DNA of 50,837 bases from the NCBI GenBank assembly GCA_029572815.1, contig JAKPUQ010000041.1:1-50837 (forward strand), in the 5' to 3' direction. This document shows positions 1-7,609 of this stretch, one piece after another. The position numbers were made by a program, and so were the translations under genes. The notes below the pieces were generated by a model. It saw only the letters and a program-made list of their open reading frames with translations, ran no database searches and was not told where the DNA came from. Position 1 is the first letter of the stretch, and each line of letters opens with the position of its first letter. The stretch comes from Bacillota bacterium. GTDB lineage: Bacteria; Bacillota; Clostridia; Oscillospirales; Ruminococcaceae.

Positions 1-741
1 TGTAAAGCGTACATTCAGCGTGTAGGATTTCTTCTCTCTCTTGCGTTTCAGGTACTTTCGTTCGTCATCGGTGAGCTGGCTCTCGTCTTTGTCGGCAAGG
101 CTCTTGTCAAGTTCGGACTTAACCTCTTGGTCAAGTGCGTGGTTGATTGCTCCCTCATAAGTCATTCCCTCGAACTCCATAGCTGTGAGAGGGACGGCTC
201 TGCCGTTCCTCACGGCTATACTATTAGTATCACTTATTTTAACGCAAAAAAGCCCTTCAGTTACATAATTATCTGATAACCAGTCTTCTGGTGCGCCAAA
301 ATTAATAAATCCCGGATTAAAAACACAGAAATAATCAATCACATTATCTAGATCATGGATCTTTTCAAATACTGGTGCTACGATAATTTTAGATTTCTCA
401 AAAGCTTTCTGCATAGACTCAATTAATGAATCAGGTCTGTTCTTGTCGTAATCGAACCAGCCCAGTGATCTGTTATATATAGGAGAATTATTCAGATATT
501 TTTCAAAAGAGTCAAGACCCATGAGCCAGTTCATATTTAAGTTAAACCCCTTATGTAATTCTATCTCTCTCCTATAAACAGTCGTAATGCCAACATTTAT
601 TGAAAAATGGCTGTCGCTCTTTACGTCTTCCAATCCTATGTTGTATTTTCTGGCAATTGCCTTGTATCCACCTTTACCATCGAGGTATTCCTGTACTGCT
701 GCAACACGTTCTTCACTTGTAAGTGATTTCTTCTTTGACAT
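1..741 (-). CDS. Partial chimeric ORF with transposase-like HTH N-terminus (C-terminus beyond window)
   Basis: An open frame of 247 codons starts at ATG 741 and runs off the left edge without a stop. Residues 1-35 (MSKKKSLTSEERVAAVQEYL, then a KGGYKAIARKYNIG stretch) resemble the helix-turn-helix N-terminus of IS3/IS150-type transposase OrfA proteins. From about residue 36 the similarity stops. The middle (about 40-175, with SINVGI, LGWFDYDKN and VFEKIHDLDNV) loosely recalls DUF4304-like proteins, but I cannot confirm this. The last 70 residues are charged and lysine/glutamate-rich. The DNA is clearly AT-richer at about 240-740 than at 1-230, and the change falls beside an inverted repeat (about 184-214), which suggests a chimera assembled by transfer. 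No function is assigned. Confidence 0.55.
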   Translation of the reverse strand, partial: MSKKKSLTSEERVAAVQEYLDGKGGYKAIARKYNIGLEDVKSDSHFSINVGITTVYRREIELHKGFNLNMNWLMGLDSFEKYLNNSPIYNRSLGWFDYDKNRPDSLIESMQKAFEKSKIIVAPVFEKIHDLDNVIDYFCVFNPGFINFGAPEDWLSDNYVTEGLFCVKISDTNSIAVRNGRAVPLTAMEFEGMTYEGAINHALDQEVKSELDKSLADKDESQLTDDERKYLKRKREKKSYTLNVRFT

Positions 742-863
742 AAAATAACCCCCTTTAGAGTTACACCATTTTATTATTTCATGTGTCTACTCTAAGGGGA
801 TTATATCACACTGCGGGAGCGCCGGTTTTTTTATGCTGATTAAAGAATATTAATAAAATATAC

Positions 864-892
864 TTGAATTTGCAGAGGATTTTTGGTAAAAT
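864..892 (+). promoter_or_regulatory. Sigma-A promoter for the rubrerythrin-fusion gene
   Basis: TTGAAT (864-869), a 17-bp spacer, then TAAAAT (887-892). It lies 53 bp before the start codon at 945, which has a GGAGG ribosome site at 932-936. No peroxide or metal-responsive operator was recognised. Confidence 0.7.
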
Positions 893-944
893 CAGTATAT
901 GAGGCTGGCTTCAGCTATTATAGGTAAAAACGGAGGTAAAAACT

Positions 945-2285
945 ATGGACAAGAAGGCTATGTATAAAATAAGCTACGGACTTTTCGTTGTTACAGCACA
1001 GAAAGACGGCAGAGATAACGGATGTATCACAAATACCCTTGCGCAGGTGACTTCAACTCCCAACAGAGTAAGTCTTACCGTTGCAAAGACCAACTTCACT
1101 CATGACATGATAATGGATTCAGGAGCATTTACCGCTTCCGTTATAAGCACTGACGCTGATTTTGAGCTGTTCAGGCATTTCGGCTTCCAGTCGGGCAGGG
1201 ACGTGGACAAGTTCGCGGACTTTACCGGCTGCAGGCGCGCAGAGAACGGCACATTTATCGTAACCAAGGGCACTAATGCCTATATCTCAGGCAAGGTCTG
1301 TCAGACTGTTGACCTGGGCACACATACCATGTTCATCGCAGATGTTACTGATATGGAGGTGCTCTCCGATGCACCCTCAGCTACATATGAATACTACCAG
1401 AGCAATATCAAGCCAAAGCCCGAGGCAGTAGGCACTACCTCCGACGGTCAGACTATCTGGAGATGTGTTATCTGCGGCTATGAATATGTGGGCGAGGAGC
1501 TCCCCGAGGACTTCATTTGTCCTATATGCAAGCACGGCGCTTCCGATTTTGAGAAGGTGACCAAGGCTCCCGACAAGGACATGATGCCTGTGGGAAAGAC
1601 CGAGGGCGGTCAGACCATCTGGAGATGTACAGTATGCGGATACGAGTATATTGGCGACGAGCTTCCCGAGGGCTTTGAGTGTCCTCTCTGCGGCGTAGGC
1701 GCTGATATGTTCGAGAAGATAAGCGAGGCTCCCGCAGAGACCGCTTCCGCAAATAAGTACGCAGGCACAAAGACCGAGAAAAACCTCCTTGAGGCATTTG
1801 CAGGCGAGTCTCAGGCAAGAAACAAGTATACCTACTACGCTTCTGTGGCAAAGAAGAACGGCTATGAGCAGATAGCTGCCCTGTTCCTCCAGACTGCCGA
1901 GAACGAGAAGGAGCACGCAAAGCTGTGGTTCAAGGCGCTGGGCGGCATAGGCACTACTGCGGAGAACCTTCTCCATGCCGCTGAGGGCGAGAACTTCGAG
2001 TGGACAGATATGTACGAGAGAATGGCGAGAGAAGCCGACGAGGAAGGCTTCCACGACCTTGCGGAGCAGTTCCGCGGCGTAGGTGCCATCGAGAAGCACC
2101 ATGAGGAGCGTTACCGTGCTCTCCTCCACAACGTTGAGGCTATGGAGGTATTCAGAAAGAGCGGCGTTACAATGTGGGAGTGCCGCAACTGCGGACATAT
2201 CGTAATCGGCACCGAGGCTCCCGAGGTTTGTCCCGTATGCTTCCACCCTCAGAGCTACTTCGAGGTGAGAAAAGAGAATTACTGA
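945..2285 (+). CDS. Flavin reductase / double rubredoxin / rubrerythrin / rubredoxin fusion protein
   Basis: A 446-residue cytoplasmic redox protein joining a whole electron-transfer chain. Residues 1-155 are a flavin-reductase-like FMN domain of the kind found in flavoredoxin and high-molecular-weight rubredoxin. Two rubredoxins follow (about 170-206 with [10 protein letters not shown] and CPIC; about 224-262 with [10 protein letters not shown] and CPLC). A rubrerythrin four-helix di-iron domain spans about 275-400 ([31 protein letters not shown] carry the Glu/His iron ligands). A last rubredoxin-like knuckle (CRNCGH, CPVC) lies at about 411-446. In anaerobes such modules pass NAD(P)H electrons to peroxide, so the likely role is peroxide reduction and oxygen defence. 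The GGAGG site fixes the start. A lipoprotein gene follows 26 bp downstream and may be cotranscribed. Family assignment is firm; the substrate is inferred. Confidence 0.9.
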   Translation: MDKKAMYKISYGLFVVTAQKDGRDNGCITNTLAQVTSTPNRVSLTVAKTNFTHDMIMDSGAFTASVISTDADFELFRHFGFQSGRDVDKFADFTGCRRAENGTFIVTKGTNAYISGKVCQTVDLGTHTMFIADVTDMEVLSDAPSATYEYYQSNIKPKPEAVGTTSDGQTIWRCVICGYEYVGEELPEDFICPICKHGASDFEKVTKAPDKDMMPVGKTEGGQTIWRCTVCGYEYIGDELPEGFECPLCGVGADMFEKISEAPAETASANKYAGTKTEKNLLEAFAGESQARNKYTYYASVAKKNGYEQIAALFLQTAENEKEHAKLWFKALGGIGTTAENLLHAAEGENFEWTDMYERMAREADEEGFHDLAEQFRGVGAIEKHHEERYRALLHNVEAMEVFRKSGVTMWECRNCGHIVIGTEAPEVCPVCFHPQSYFEVRKENY

Positions 2286-2311
2286 TATAGCGTGATAGGG
2301 TGAGGAGAAAA

Positions 2312-2726
2312 ATGAAAAAGCTTATAACTGTACTCAGCCTGTCGGGAGCGCTTCTTCTCCTTGCAGGCTGCGGTACAGCAAAGAAAGGGGAATGTACCAT
2401 AAATATCCACTCCCACCACATCGGCTGGGGAGAGGACGGGAACTTCCTGGGTGAGGGAGAAGCTGACCAGACTCTCACCGTCAGGGAGGGAACGAAGCTG
2501 TATGAGAACTGGGGGCGGCGAATGGCTCACCGATGAGCCCGAGGCTCCCGATCTTCAGGTCATAGCGGAGATAAAGTCCATAGAGCCGGACTGCGTTGTC
2601 TGGGTAATGGACGGTCAGCAGGTGAAAAGGAGCTACGGCAGCAAGTGCAAAGTTGACTCGCTGTATACCGTATATGACGGCACAAACTATGACTATATGG
2701 TCTACTTCTCGGACTATAGGGAATAA
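2312..2726 (+). pseudogene. Small lipoprotein, frameshifted at a G run
   Basis: The N-terminus encodes a lipoprotein signal (MKKLITVLSLSGALLLLAGC) with an LAGC lipobox. ATG 2312 is preferred over GTG 2300 because AGGAG sits 4 bp before it. Translation leaves frame at the GGGGG run 2511-2515 and would stop at 2536. Removing one G joins it to the second frame (WGGEWLTDEPEAPDL onward), giving one protein of about 137 residues ending at 2726. The rest (VIAEIKSIEPDCVVWVMDGQ) is a small beta-rich domain of unknown function, probably anchored outside the membrane. The break may be a sequencing error or a real mutation. Confidence 0.7.
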
Positions 2727-2750
2727 TAAACTTCAAAGGCAGTAACACTA

Positions 2751-3527
2751 ATGGATACAACTAAAAAGTACAAAATATTCAACCGCGACATGATGAAATG
2801 CCTTGCCATTTTCATAATGTTCTGGGGACACCTGATAGGCTGGGTGCTGATGGACAGATATGACGGCGACATAACAAAGTATTACGAGCTACCTCTATGG
2901 GAGCTGATACTGATATACACGTCACTGTTCTGTCCGCCTGTCATGTTCTTTTTTATCGAGGACGGCTTCAAATATACCCGGGACAGGAAAAAGTACGCCA
3001 AAAGGCTGTTTATCTTTGCCTGCATAGCTCAGCCCTTTGACTGGCTGTGCTGTCACAAGGCATTCGGCTGGTGGCACACCAATGTAATATTCACGCTGTT
3101 TTTCGGACTTCTTGCCTTAATGGCGTGGGAGAGCAGGTTCAGGCTCTGGCAGAGGATAGGACTTATCCTGCTGTGCATGGGTGCAACTGCGGCGATACAG
3201 TCGGACTGGTTTATCTTCGGTATATTGTTCATACTGATAATACATGGCTTCCGCGAGAAGCCGAAGGTACGCTGTATCACGTATTTCGGGCTGTCGGCGC
3301 TGTACTTCGGACTTAATCTGTTAAGTCTGGGAAAGGTGCCCACGGTGCCGCTGCTTGTGGAGATAGCCACCATGTTTCTCATGTTCGTGGCAGCATATCT
3401 CTGCATGACAGTTTTCTACAACGGCAAAAAAGGCAGATATCCCGAGTTTGCCAAGTGGTTCTTCTATATCTTCTATCCGCTTCATTACTTCATTATATGG
3501 ATAGTCGAGAATATAGTGAACAGATAA
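2751..3527 (+). CDS. TraX-family membrane protein
   Basis: A 258-residue integral membrane protein with about eight hydrophobic segments. Motifs typical of the TraX family are visible: a short cytoplasmic head followed by DMMKCLAIFIMFWGHLIGW, then MFFFIEDGFKYTRDRKKYA, NVIFTLFFGLLALMAWE, and a C-terminal FYIFYPLHYFIIW. TraX was first known for acetylating F-pilin, but chromosomal Firmicute members are of unknown function and often act as acyltransferase-like proteins. It follows the broken lipoprotein gene by 24 bp and has no strong promoter of its own, so it is probably read from upstream. No conjugation genes are nearby. The family call is good; the role is not known. Confidence 0.8.
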   Translation: MDTTKKYKIFNRDMMKCLAIFIMFWGHLIGWVLMDRYDGDITKYYELPLWELILIYTSLFCPPVMFFFIEDGFKYTRDRKKYAKRLFIFACIAQPFDWLCCHKAFGWWHTNVIFTLFFGLLALMAWESRFRLWQRIGLILLCMGATAAIQSDWFIFGILFILIIHGFREKPKVRCITYFGLSALYFGLNLLSLGKVPTVPLLVEIATMFLMFVAAYLCMTVFYNGKKGRYPEFAKWFFYIFYPLHYFIIWIVENIVNR

Positions 3528-3552
3528 GAAGAATTCAGCGCGTATGCGCTAA

Positions 3553-3632
3553 GTTGATAGTTGAAAGTTGAGAGTTGAGAGTTAATGTGTTCGCTTTGCT
3601 CACAATATTTAAATATTGTCGCCGCAGGCGAC
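3553..3632. repeat. Heptad tandem repeat plus two small palindromes
   Basis: Five imperfect copies of the heptad GTTGARA run from 3553 to 3587. They are followed by an 18-bp perfect palindrome (ACAATATTTAAATATTGT, 3602-3619) and a GTCGCC/GGCGAC hairpin (3618-3632). This intergenic filler lies between convergent genes; no function is proposed. Confidence 0.6.
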
Positions 3633-3662
3633 TCCACAACTACTCACTAATAACAGAACAAA

Positions 3663-3694
3663 CAAGCCCCGAAGCAATTGCCTCGGGGCTTTTC
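3663..3694. terminator. Bidirectional intrinsic terminator
   Basis: Stem AAGCCCCGA (3664-3672) pairs with TCGGGGCTT (3683-3691), with T-rich sequence on both outer sides. It separates the convergent TraX and GH30 genes. Confidence 0.8.
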
Positions 3695-3699
3695 TTAAA

Positions 3700-6309
3700 T
3701 CATATTGTCTGAATCTTTGAAAGTACCAGTTTTCTCAGCGGTATCATGTCGAATACGTCTATCTCTCCGTCGCCGTTTATATCTGACTTTTCGGGAGCAG
3801 CAAGTGCTTCCTTTTTAAGCAGATAGCGCTGGAGCGAAACAAGGTCTGCCGCAGTTACAAAGCCATCATTATTTACGTCGCCTGTGAGAATATCGGCACC
3901 CTCAACTCCGTATACAGCTATCTCGGCGATGTTGCAGAGGTACTCGGAGTCGGTGTTGAGGGGACTTGTGGGAGCTCCCTCGGGAACCTCGTAACGGATA
4001 TAGCGTGCCTTCACGCCCTCAAGCTCAGGAGTGAAGTTCATTTTGAATGTGGGCTTGGTCTCAACGGTGTATACCTTTGTCCAGTTGACGCCGTCAACGG
4101 AGGTGCTGAAGAATCCGCCTATCATTCTTGCCTCGTAGCCGTTTCTTGGGCAGTAAGCGATATTGCCTATATCGCATACCTTCTCAAGGTCGAGAGTGAC
4201 ATAGCCCTGCTGGAGACCGTCAAAGTATGTGTTCATATCGCCGTCATAAGCCTTGTCCGCAGATGTTGCTGTGGACTCATGCCATGAAAGGGTGCCTGTA
4301 ACGTTCTTTGCTGTGAGCTTGTCATACCTGGTGCTGCTGCCCTGACCGTGGGGAACTCCGAAGAGAGCGATCTCCGCGATATTAGCGCAGTAGGAGCTGT
4401 CGCTGTTGTACTCGTTGGTGGGCTTGCCCGAGGGCACCTCATAGCGGATATAGCGTATGGTGGTGTCGCCGGAAAGGGAAGTCACATAATGCATACCCGA
4501 GGTGGGCTTGTCCTTTACCACATAGAGGTCTGACCAGGTCTGACCGTCCTGTGATACGCGGAACTTTCCGTCTGTCATGCGGTACTCATAGCCGCTTCTG
4601 GGAGCGTATCCGAGAGCGGTGATGTCATAGAGACCGCCCAGATCTGCCTGTATCCAGCCGTCGCTGACGCCGTCAAAATAGGTGCCTGCGCTGCCGTCGA
4701 AAGCCTTGGTGTAGTTGGTCGAAGAGTCGCTGTTCCATGAGTCGGAGCCGCTGAGCTTTGCCGATGAAAGGTCTATCTTGTCAGTGAGATCTGCACCGCC
4801 CTTTACACCGTCGATGATGAAGGTGGTAACGGACTGCTTGGCGAGAGTTGCCTGGAGAGCGCCGCCTGAAACTGTGGTATTACCGATGTTCTTCCAGTTT
4901 TCTGAATTGCTGGTGCGGATAGTCTCTGCGGAGCTGCCCACAGCGCTGAAGCCTGAAAGGTCGAATACCAGCTGCTTGTCGGAGCTTCCGTCATTGGTGG
5001 CAACGATGACCAGCTTGCCGTTCTTCTGGTCGAAGGCAGCCACGCAGTTGTTGCTGCACTTGAGCATTGTCATTCCGGGACGGATATAGCGTGAGAACTG
5101 TCCCATGGAGTAGTACTTCTTTGTGAAGATTATCCTGTCATTGTCGTGGTCGGCAACTGCGAGACCCCAGTAGCCGCCCTGTGTATTTACCATACCCTTG
5201 TCCTTGTTGCCGTTCATGCCGACTTTTGAGATATGGTTGTCGATGACCTGCCAGAGTATCCACGCTGAGGAGTTAAGACCGTTGAGGTCGGTGGTTATGC
5301 GGTCTGCCAGCCAGAGACCTGCGCCCATTTCTCCTGCATTGGTGCCTGCAGTTGAACCGCCGTCCACCTCGCTCATCCACAGGTTCCTGCCTGCCTTGAT
5401 GGCGGTGTCTTTCAGCTGACCGCGCTGGCTGCCGCCGTAGGTGTGGGTGTCGATACGTCCGATGAGGGACTTGGTTGTATCGGACATCTTGTTCCATGAG
5501 GTTATCTGAGTGTCTATGACTGACTCATCGCAGGCGCTGATGATAATATCGTTGAGCCCGCGTTTTTTCAGCGACTTTGCAAGCTCCTGATATATCTTGT
5601 CCATTGACGCGCCCTGGTCGAAGTGACAGCCCTCCTGCTTTGCGCTGAAGGCTCCCCAGTAGTCCGTATAGGGCTCGTTCATGGGGGTGATACTCTGTAC
5701 GTGAATGCCCCAGTCATTTTCGTAGTGGGCAGTGACCTCGGCAAGATACTCGGCGAAGTCAGTGTACTTGTCGTCACGGAGATTGTTCTGTCCTGCGTTT
5801 TTAGCACCCGTACTGCATCCGCTGTTAGTCATGTAGTACGGGGGAGAGTTTGAGAACATCTCCACTATCATGTCATCGCCTGCCGCCTTGATACAGCGCT
5901 CCAGTACGTTGCGCTGGTTGTGGTCTGCGGACCAGTCATAGGTGACCGAGCCGTTGTTGTACTTGGTGTAGCCGGGCATATTTGAGTCTGTTCTGGTGAT
6001 GTGAGTGTGGCTCGGGTCGTCGCCGCCGCCGATGTTGAATCTGGCGATGTTGAGACCAAGTCCCTCGGGACTGAAGAAGGCGTCTGCGCTCTGCTGTGCG
6101 AGACTGTCCGAATAGCCCACTCTGTTAGCCCACCAGCAGAGTGAAGTGCCCCAGCCTTCAAACTTGCCGCCATTGATGTCGTAAACGTCATATGGCGAGA
6201 CCGAAACTACTGTCGCTGCCGCAGCTTCACTCATAGGCATAGCCGCGAATGTTGTCGCAAAAACTGTCATTGCCGCTGCTGCGGATAATATCCTCCTGAA
6301 TAAATTCAT
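3700..6309 (-). CDS. Secreted GH30 glycoside hydrolase with two F5/8C-type modules and C-terminal dockerin
   Basis: An 869-residue extracellular enzyme. A signal peptide (MNLFRRILSAAAAMTVFATT, ending near SEAAAA) precedes a GH30 barrel (about 35-510). The signature FEGWGTSLCWWANRVG and GLGLNIARFNIGGGDDPSH resemble the GH30 branch that holds endo-beta-1,6-galactanases. The acid/base Glu lies in TPMNEPYTDYW (about 211) and the nucleophile Glu in WMSEVDGG (about 312). Two homologous discoidin/CBM32-like modules follow (about 515-655 and 660-800), then a type I dockerin (about 805-869) with two Ca loops (DVNNDGFVTAADL, DINGDGEIDVFDM). It is expected to dock onto a cellulosomal scaffoldin. ATG 6309 was chosen because AAGGAG precedes it; the frame continues 14 codons upstream without a better site. 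Substrate specificity is inferred. Confidence 0.88.
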   Translation of the reverse strand: MNLFRRILSAAAAMTVFATTFAAMPMSEAAAATVVSVSPYDVYDINGGKFEGWGTSLCWWANRVGYSDSLAQQSADAFFSPEGLGLNIARFNIGGGDDPSHTHITRTDSNMPGYTKYNNGSVTYDWSADHNQRNVLERCIKAAGDDMIVEMFSNSPPYYMTNSGCSTGAKNAGQNNLRDDKYTDFAEYLAEVTAHYENDWGIHVQSITPMNEPYTDYWGAFSAKQEGCHFDQGASMDKIYQELAKSLKKRGLNDIIISACDESVIDTQITSWNKMSDTTKSLIGRIDTHTYGGSQRGQLKDTAIKAGRNLWMSEVDGGSTAGTNAGEMGAGLWLADRITTDLNGLNSSAWILWQVIDNHISKVGMNGNKDKGMVNTQGGYWGLAVADHDNDRIIFTKKYYSMGQFSRYIRPGMTMLKCSNNCVAAFDQKNGKLVIVATNDGSSDKQLVFDLSGFSAVGSSAETIRTSNSENWKNIGNTTVSGGALQATLAKQSVTTFIIDGVKGGADLTDKIDLSSAKLSGSDSWNSDSSTNYTKAFDGSAGTYFDGVSDGWIQADLGGLYDITALGYAPRSGYEYRMTDGKFRVSQDGQTWSDLYVVKDKPTSGMHYVTSLSGDTTIRYIRYEVPSGKPTNEYNSDSSYCANIAEIALFGVPHGQGSSTRYDKLTAKNVTGTLSWHESTATSADKAYDGDMNTYFDGLQQGYVTLDLEKVCDIGNIAYCPRNGYEARMIGGFFSTSVDGVNWTKVYTVETKPTFKMNFTPELEGVKARYIRYEVPEGAPTSPLNTDSEYLCNIAEIAVYGVEGADILTGDVNNDGFVTAADLVSLQRYLLKKEALAAPEKSDINGDGEIDVFDMIPLRKLVLSKIQTI

Positions 6310-6342
6310 GCCAAAGGGCTCCTTTCTGAATATACTTATTAT

Positions 6343-6371
6343 ATTATACATTATTTATCTGTGTTTGTAAA
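6343..6371 (-). promoter_or_regulatory. Promoter of the GH30 gene
   Basis: On the minus strand TTTACA (6371-6366), 17 bp, then TATAAT (6348-6343), 34 bp before ATG 6309. Match to the sigma-A consensus is very good. Confidence 0.8.
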
Positions 6372-6431
6372 CAGAAAATATGCAGAATGTGGCGATATTA
6401 TGACTTAAAATTTTTAACACCTGCACTGTGC

Positions 6432-6460
6432 TTTACAGATCATGCACGATGTGGTATAAT
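6432..6460 (+). promoter_or_regulatory. Promoter upstream of the structured repeats and ABC exporter
   Basis: TTTACA (6432-6437), 17-bp spacer, TATAAT (6455-6460). Transcription would begin near 6467, just before the first 92-bp repeat, giving an untranslated leader of about 430 nt before the ATPase gene at 6901, or a separate RNA. Confidence 0.75.
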
Positions 6461-6480
6461 TTATCCGTATTGAGCATTTT

Positions 6481-6756
6481 AGTGTCAGGCGGAGAGCCTC
6501 CGCACCCGTGTTCGCGATAAAGCATTCATGGGCGGAAAGAGCACTCCGCGTCTCCACTAAAGTCAGCCGTGAAGTGTCAGGCGGAGAGCCACCGCACCCG
6601 TGTTCGCGATAAAGCATTCACGGGCGGAAAGAGCACTCCGCGTCTCCGCTAAAGTCAGCCGTGAAGTGTCAGGCGGAGAGCCTCCGCACCCATGTTCGCG
6701 GTAAAGCTTTCATGGGCGGAAAGAGTACTCTGCGTCTCCGCTAAAGTCAGCCGTGA
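6481..6756 (+). repeat. Three exact-length 92-bp tandem repeats with conserved hairpins
   Basis: Copies lie at 6481-6572, 6573-6664 and 6665-6756, each 92 bp and differing at only 3 to 8 positions. Within a unit, positions 9-15 (GCGGAGA) can pair with 71-77, 25-30 (CCCGTG) with 47-52, and 52-56 (GCGGA) with 65-69. Position pair 28/49 reads G/T, G/C and A/T in the three copies, so pairing is kept by wobble or compensatory change. Pair 54/67 becomes a G.T wobble in copy 3. Only copy 1 breaks one pair of the outer stem. No convincing protein is encoded. The repeats lie inside the predicted transcript from 6467. Confidence 0.85.
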
Positions 6757-6861
6757 AGTGTCAGCGCGGAGCGCTGACAGGCGGTCCCGCCCCATGATCG
6801 TTCCGCAAAAGGCAAAGTAAAAGCGGGCGGGACCGCCGGACGCCCTGCGTCCCTTCACGGC
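6750..6861 (+). other. Perfect four-way-junction inverted-repeat element (cloverleaf)
   Basis: A closing stem GCCGTGAAG (6750-6758) pairs exactly with 6853-6861. Inside it three perfect hairpins abut with no unpaired base between them: a 9-bp stem with a 3-nt loop (6759-6779), a 13-bp stem GGCGGTCCCGCCC with a 32-nt loop (6780-6837), and a 6-bp stem GGACGC with a 3-nt loop (6838-6852). The arrangement is in the predicted leader RNA, 39 bp before the ATPase start. It could be a structured RNA, a cruciform-forming site or a small non-autonomous mobile repeat. No known riboswitch was recognised. Confidence 0.75.
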
Positions 6862-6900
6862 GGAAGGTTCGCATCAACTACGATTAACGAAAGGATAATT

Positions 6901-7605
6901 ATGAGCGCATACGTTGAGTTCAGAAATGTGAAAAAGACATACAGGACAGGCGAGGTAGAGATACACGCTCTCAGCGACGTGAATTTTGAGATAAACAAGG
7001 GGGAGTTCTGTGTAATAGTGGGAGCCTCTGGTGCAGGCAAGACCACTATCCTCAATATCCTCGGCGGCATGGATACCCTTACATCGGGAAGCGTATTCCT
7101 GGACGGTACGGAGATATCCGCTCTTAACAAAAAGAAGCTAACCGCCTACAGGCGCTACGATGTGGGGTTTGTGTTCCAGTTCTACAATCTGGTACAGAAC
7201 CTTACTGCGCTGGAGAATGTGGAACTTGCCGCTCAGATCTGCACAGACCCTCTTGATGCGGAAAAGGTGCTTCAGCAGGTAGGACTTGGGGAGCGTACAA
7301 AGAATTTTCCCGCACAGCTCTCAGGCGGCGAGCAGCAGAGAGTTGCCATCGCAAGGGCACTGGCAAAGAATCCCAAGCTCCTGCTCTGTGACGAGCCGAC
7401 GGGAGCCCTTGACTATGAAACAGGAAAGGCGGTGCTGAAGCTCCTTCAGGATACCTGCCGCAAAAACGGTATGACAGTTGTGGTCATCACCCACAATCAG
7501 GCGCTTACGCCCATGGCTGACCGCATAATCACCGTGAAGAACGGTACCGTTTCAAGCGTGCGTATGAACGATAATATCGTTGATATTGCAGATATAGAGT
7601 GGTGA
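6901..7605 (+). CDS. ABC transporter ATP-binding protein (MacB/LolD-type)
   Basis: A 234-residue ATPase with Walker A GASGAGKT (about 42-49), Q-loop [11 protein letters not shown], signature [15 protein letters not shown], Walker [12 protein letters not shown] and switch histidine in VVITHN. The FQFYNL Q-loop and LDxxTG context are typical of ATPases that drive FtsX-type permeases rather than nutrient importers. It lies 4 bp before the permease gene and forms an operon with it. The system probably exports or senses a lipid or antimicrobial peptide at the membrane. The long structured leader upstream suggests regulation at RNA level. Confidence 0.93.
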   Translation: MSAYVEFRNVKKTYRTGEVEIHALSDVNFEINKGEFCVIVGASGAGKTTILNILGGMDTLTSGSVFLDGTEISALNKKKLTAYRRYDVGFVFQFYNLVQNLTALENVELAAQICTDPLDAEKVLQQVGLGERTKNFPAQLSGGEQQRVAIARALAKNPKLLLCDEPTGALDYETGKAVLKLLQDTCRKNGMTVVVITHNQALTPMADRIITVKNGTVSSVRMNDNIVDIADIEW

Positions 7606-7609
7606 CGGT

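Noticed and set aside
1377..2246. Long reverse-strand ORF opposite the rubrerythrin fusion
   Set aside because: It is a shadow frame antisense to well-conserved redox domains.
2751..3527. TraX gene as evidence of a conjugative element
   Set aside because: No other transfer genes are present; chromosomal TraX homologues are common in Firmicutes.
6481..6756. CRISPR-like array
   Set aside because: The units are contiguous 92-bp tandem copies without distinct spacers and with internal variation; no cas genes are nearby.
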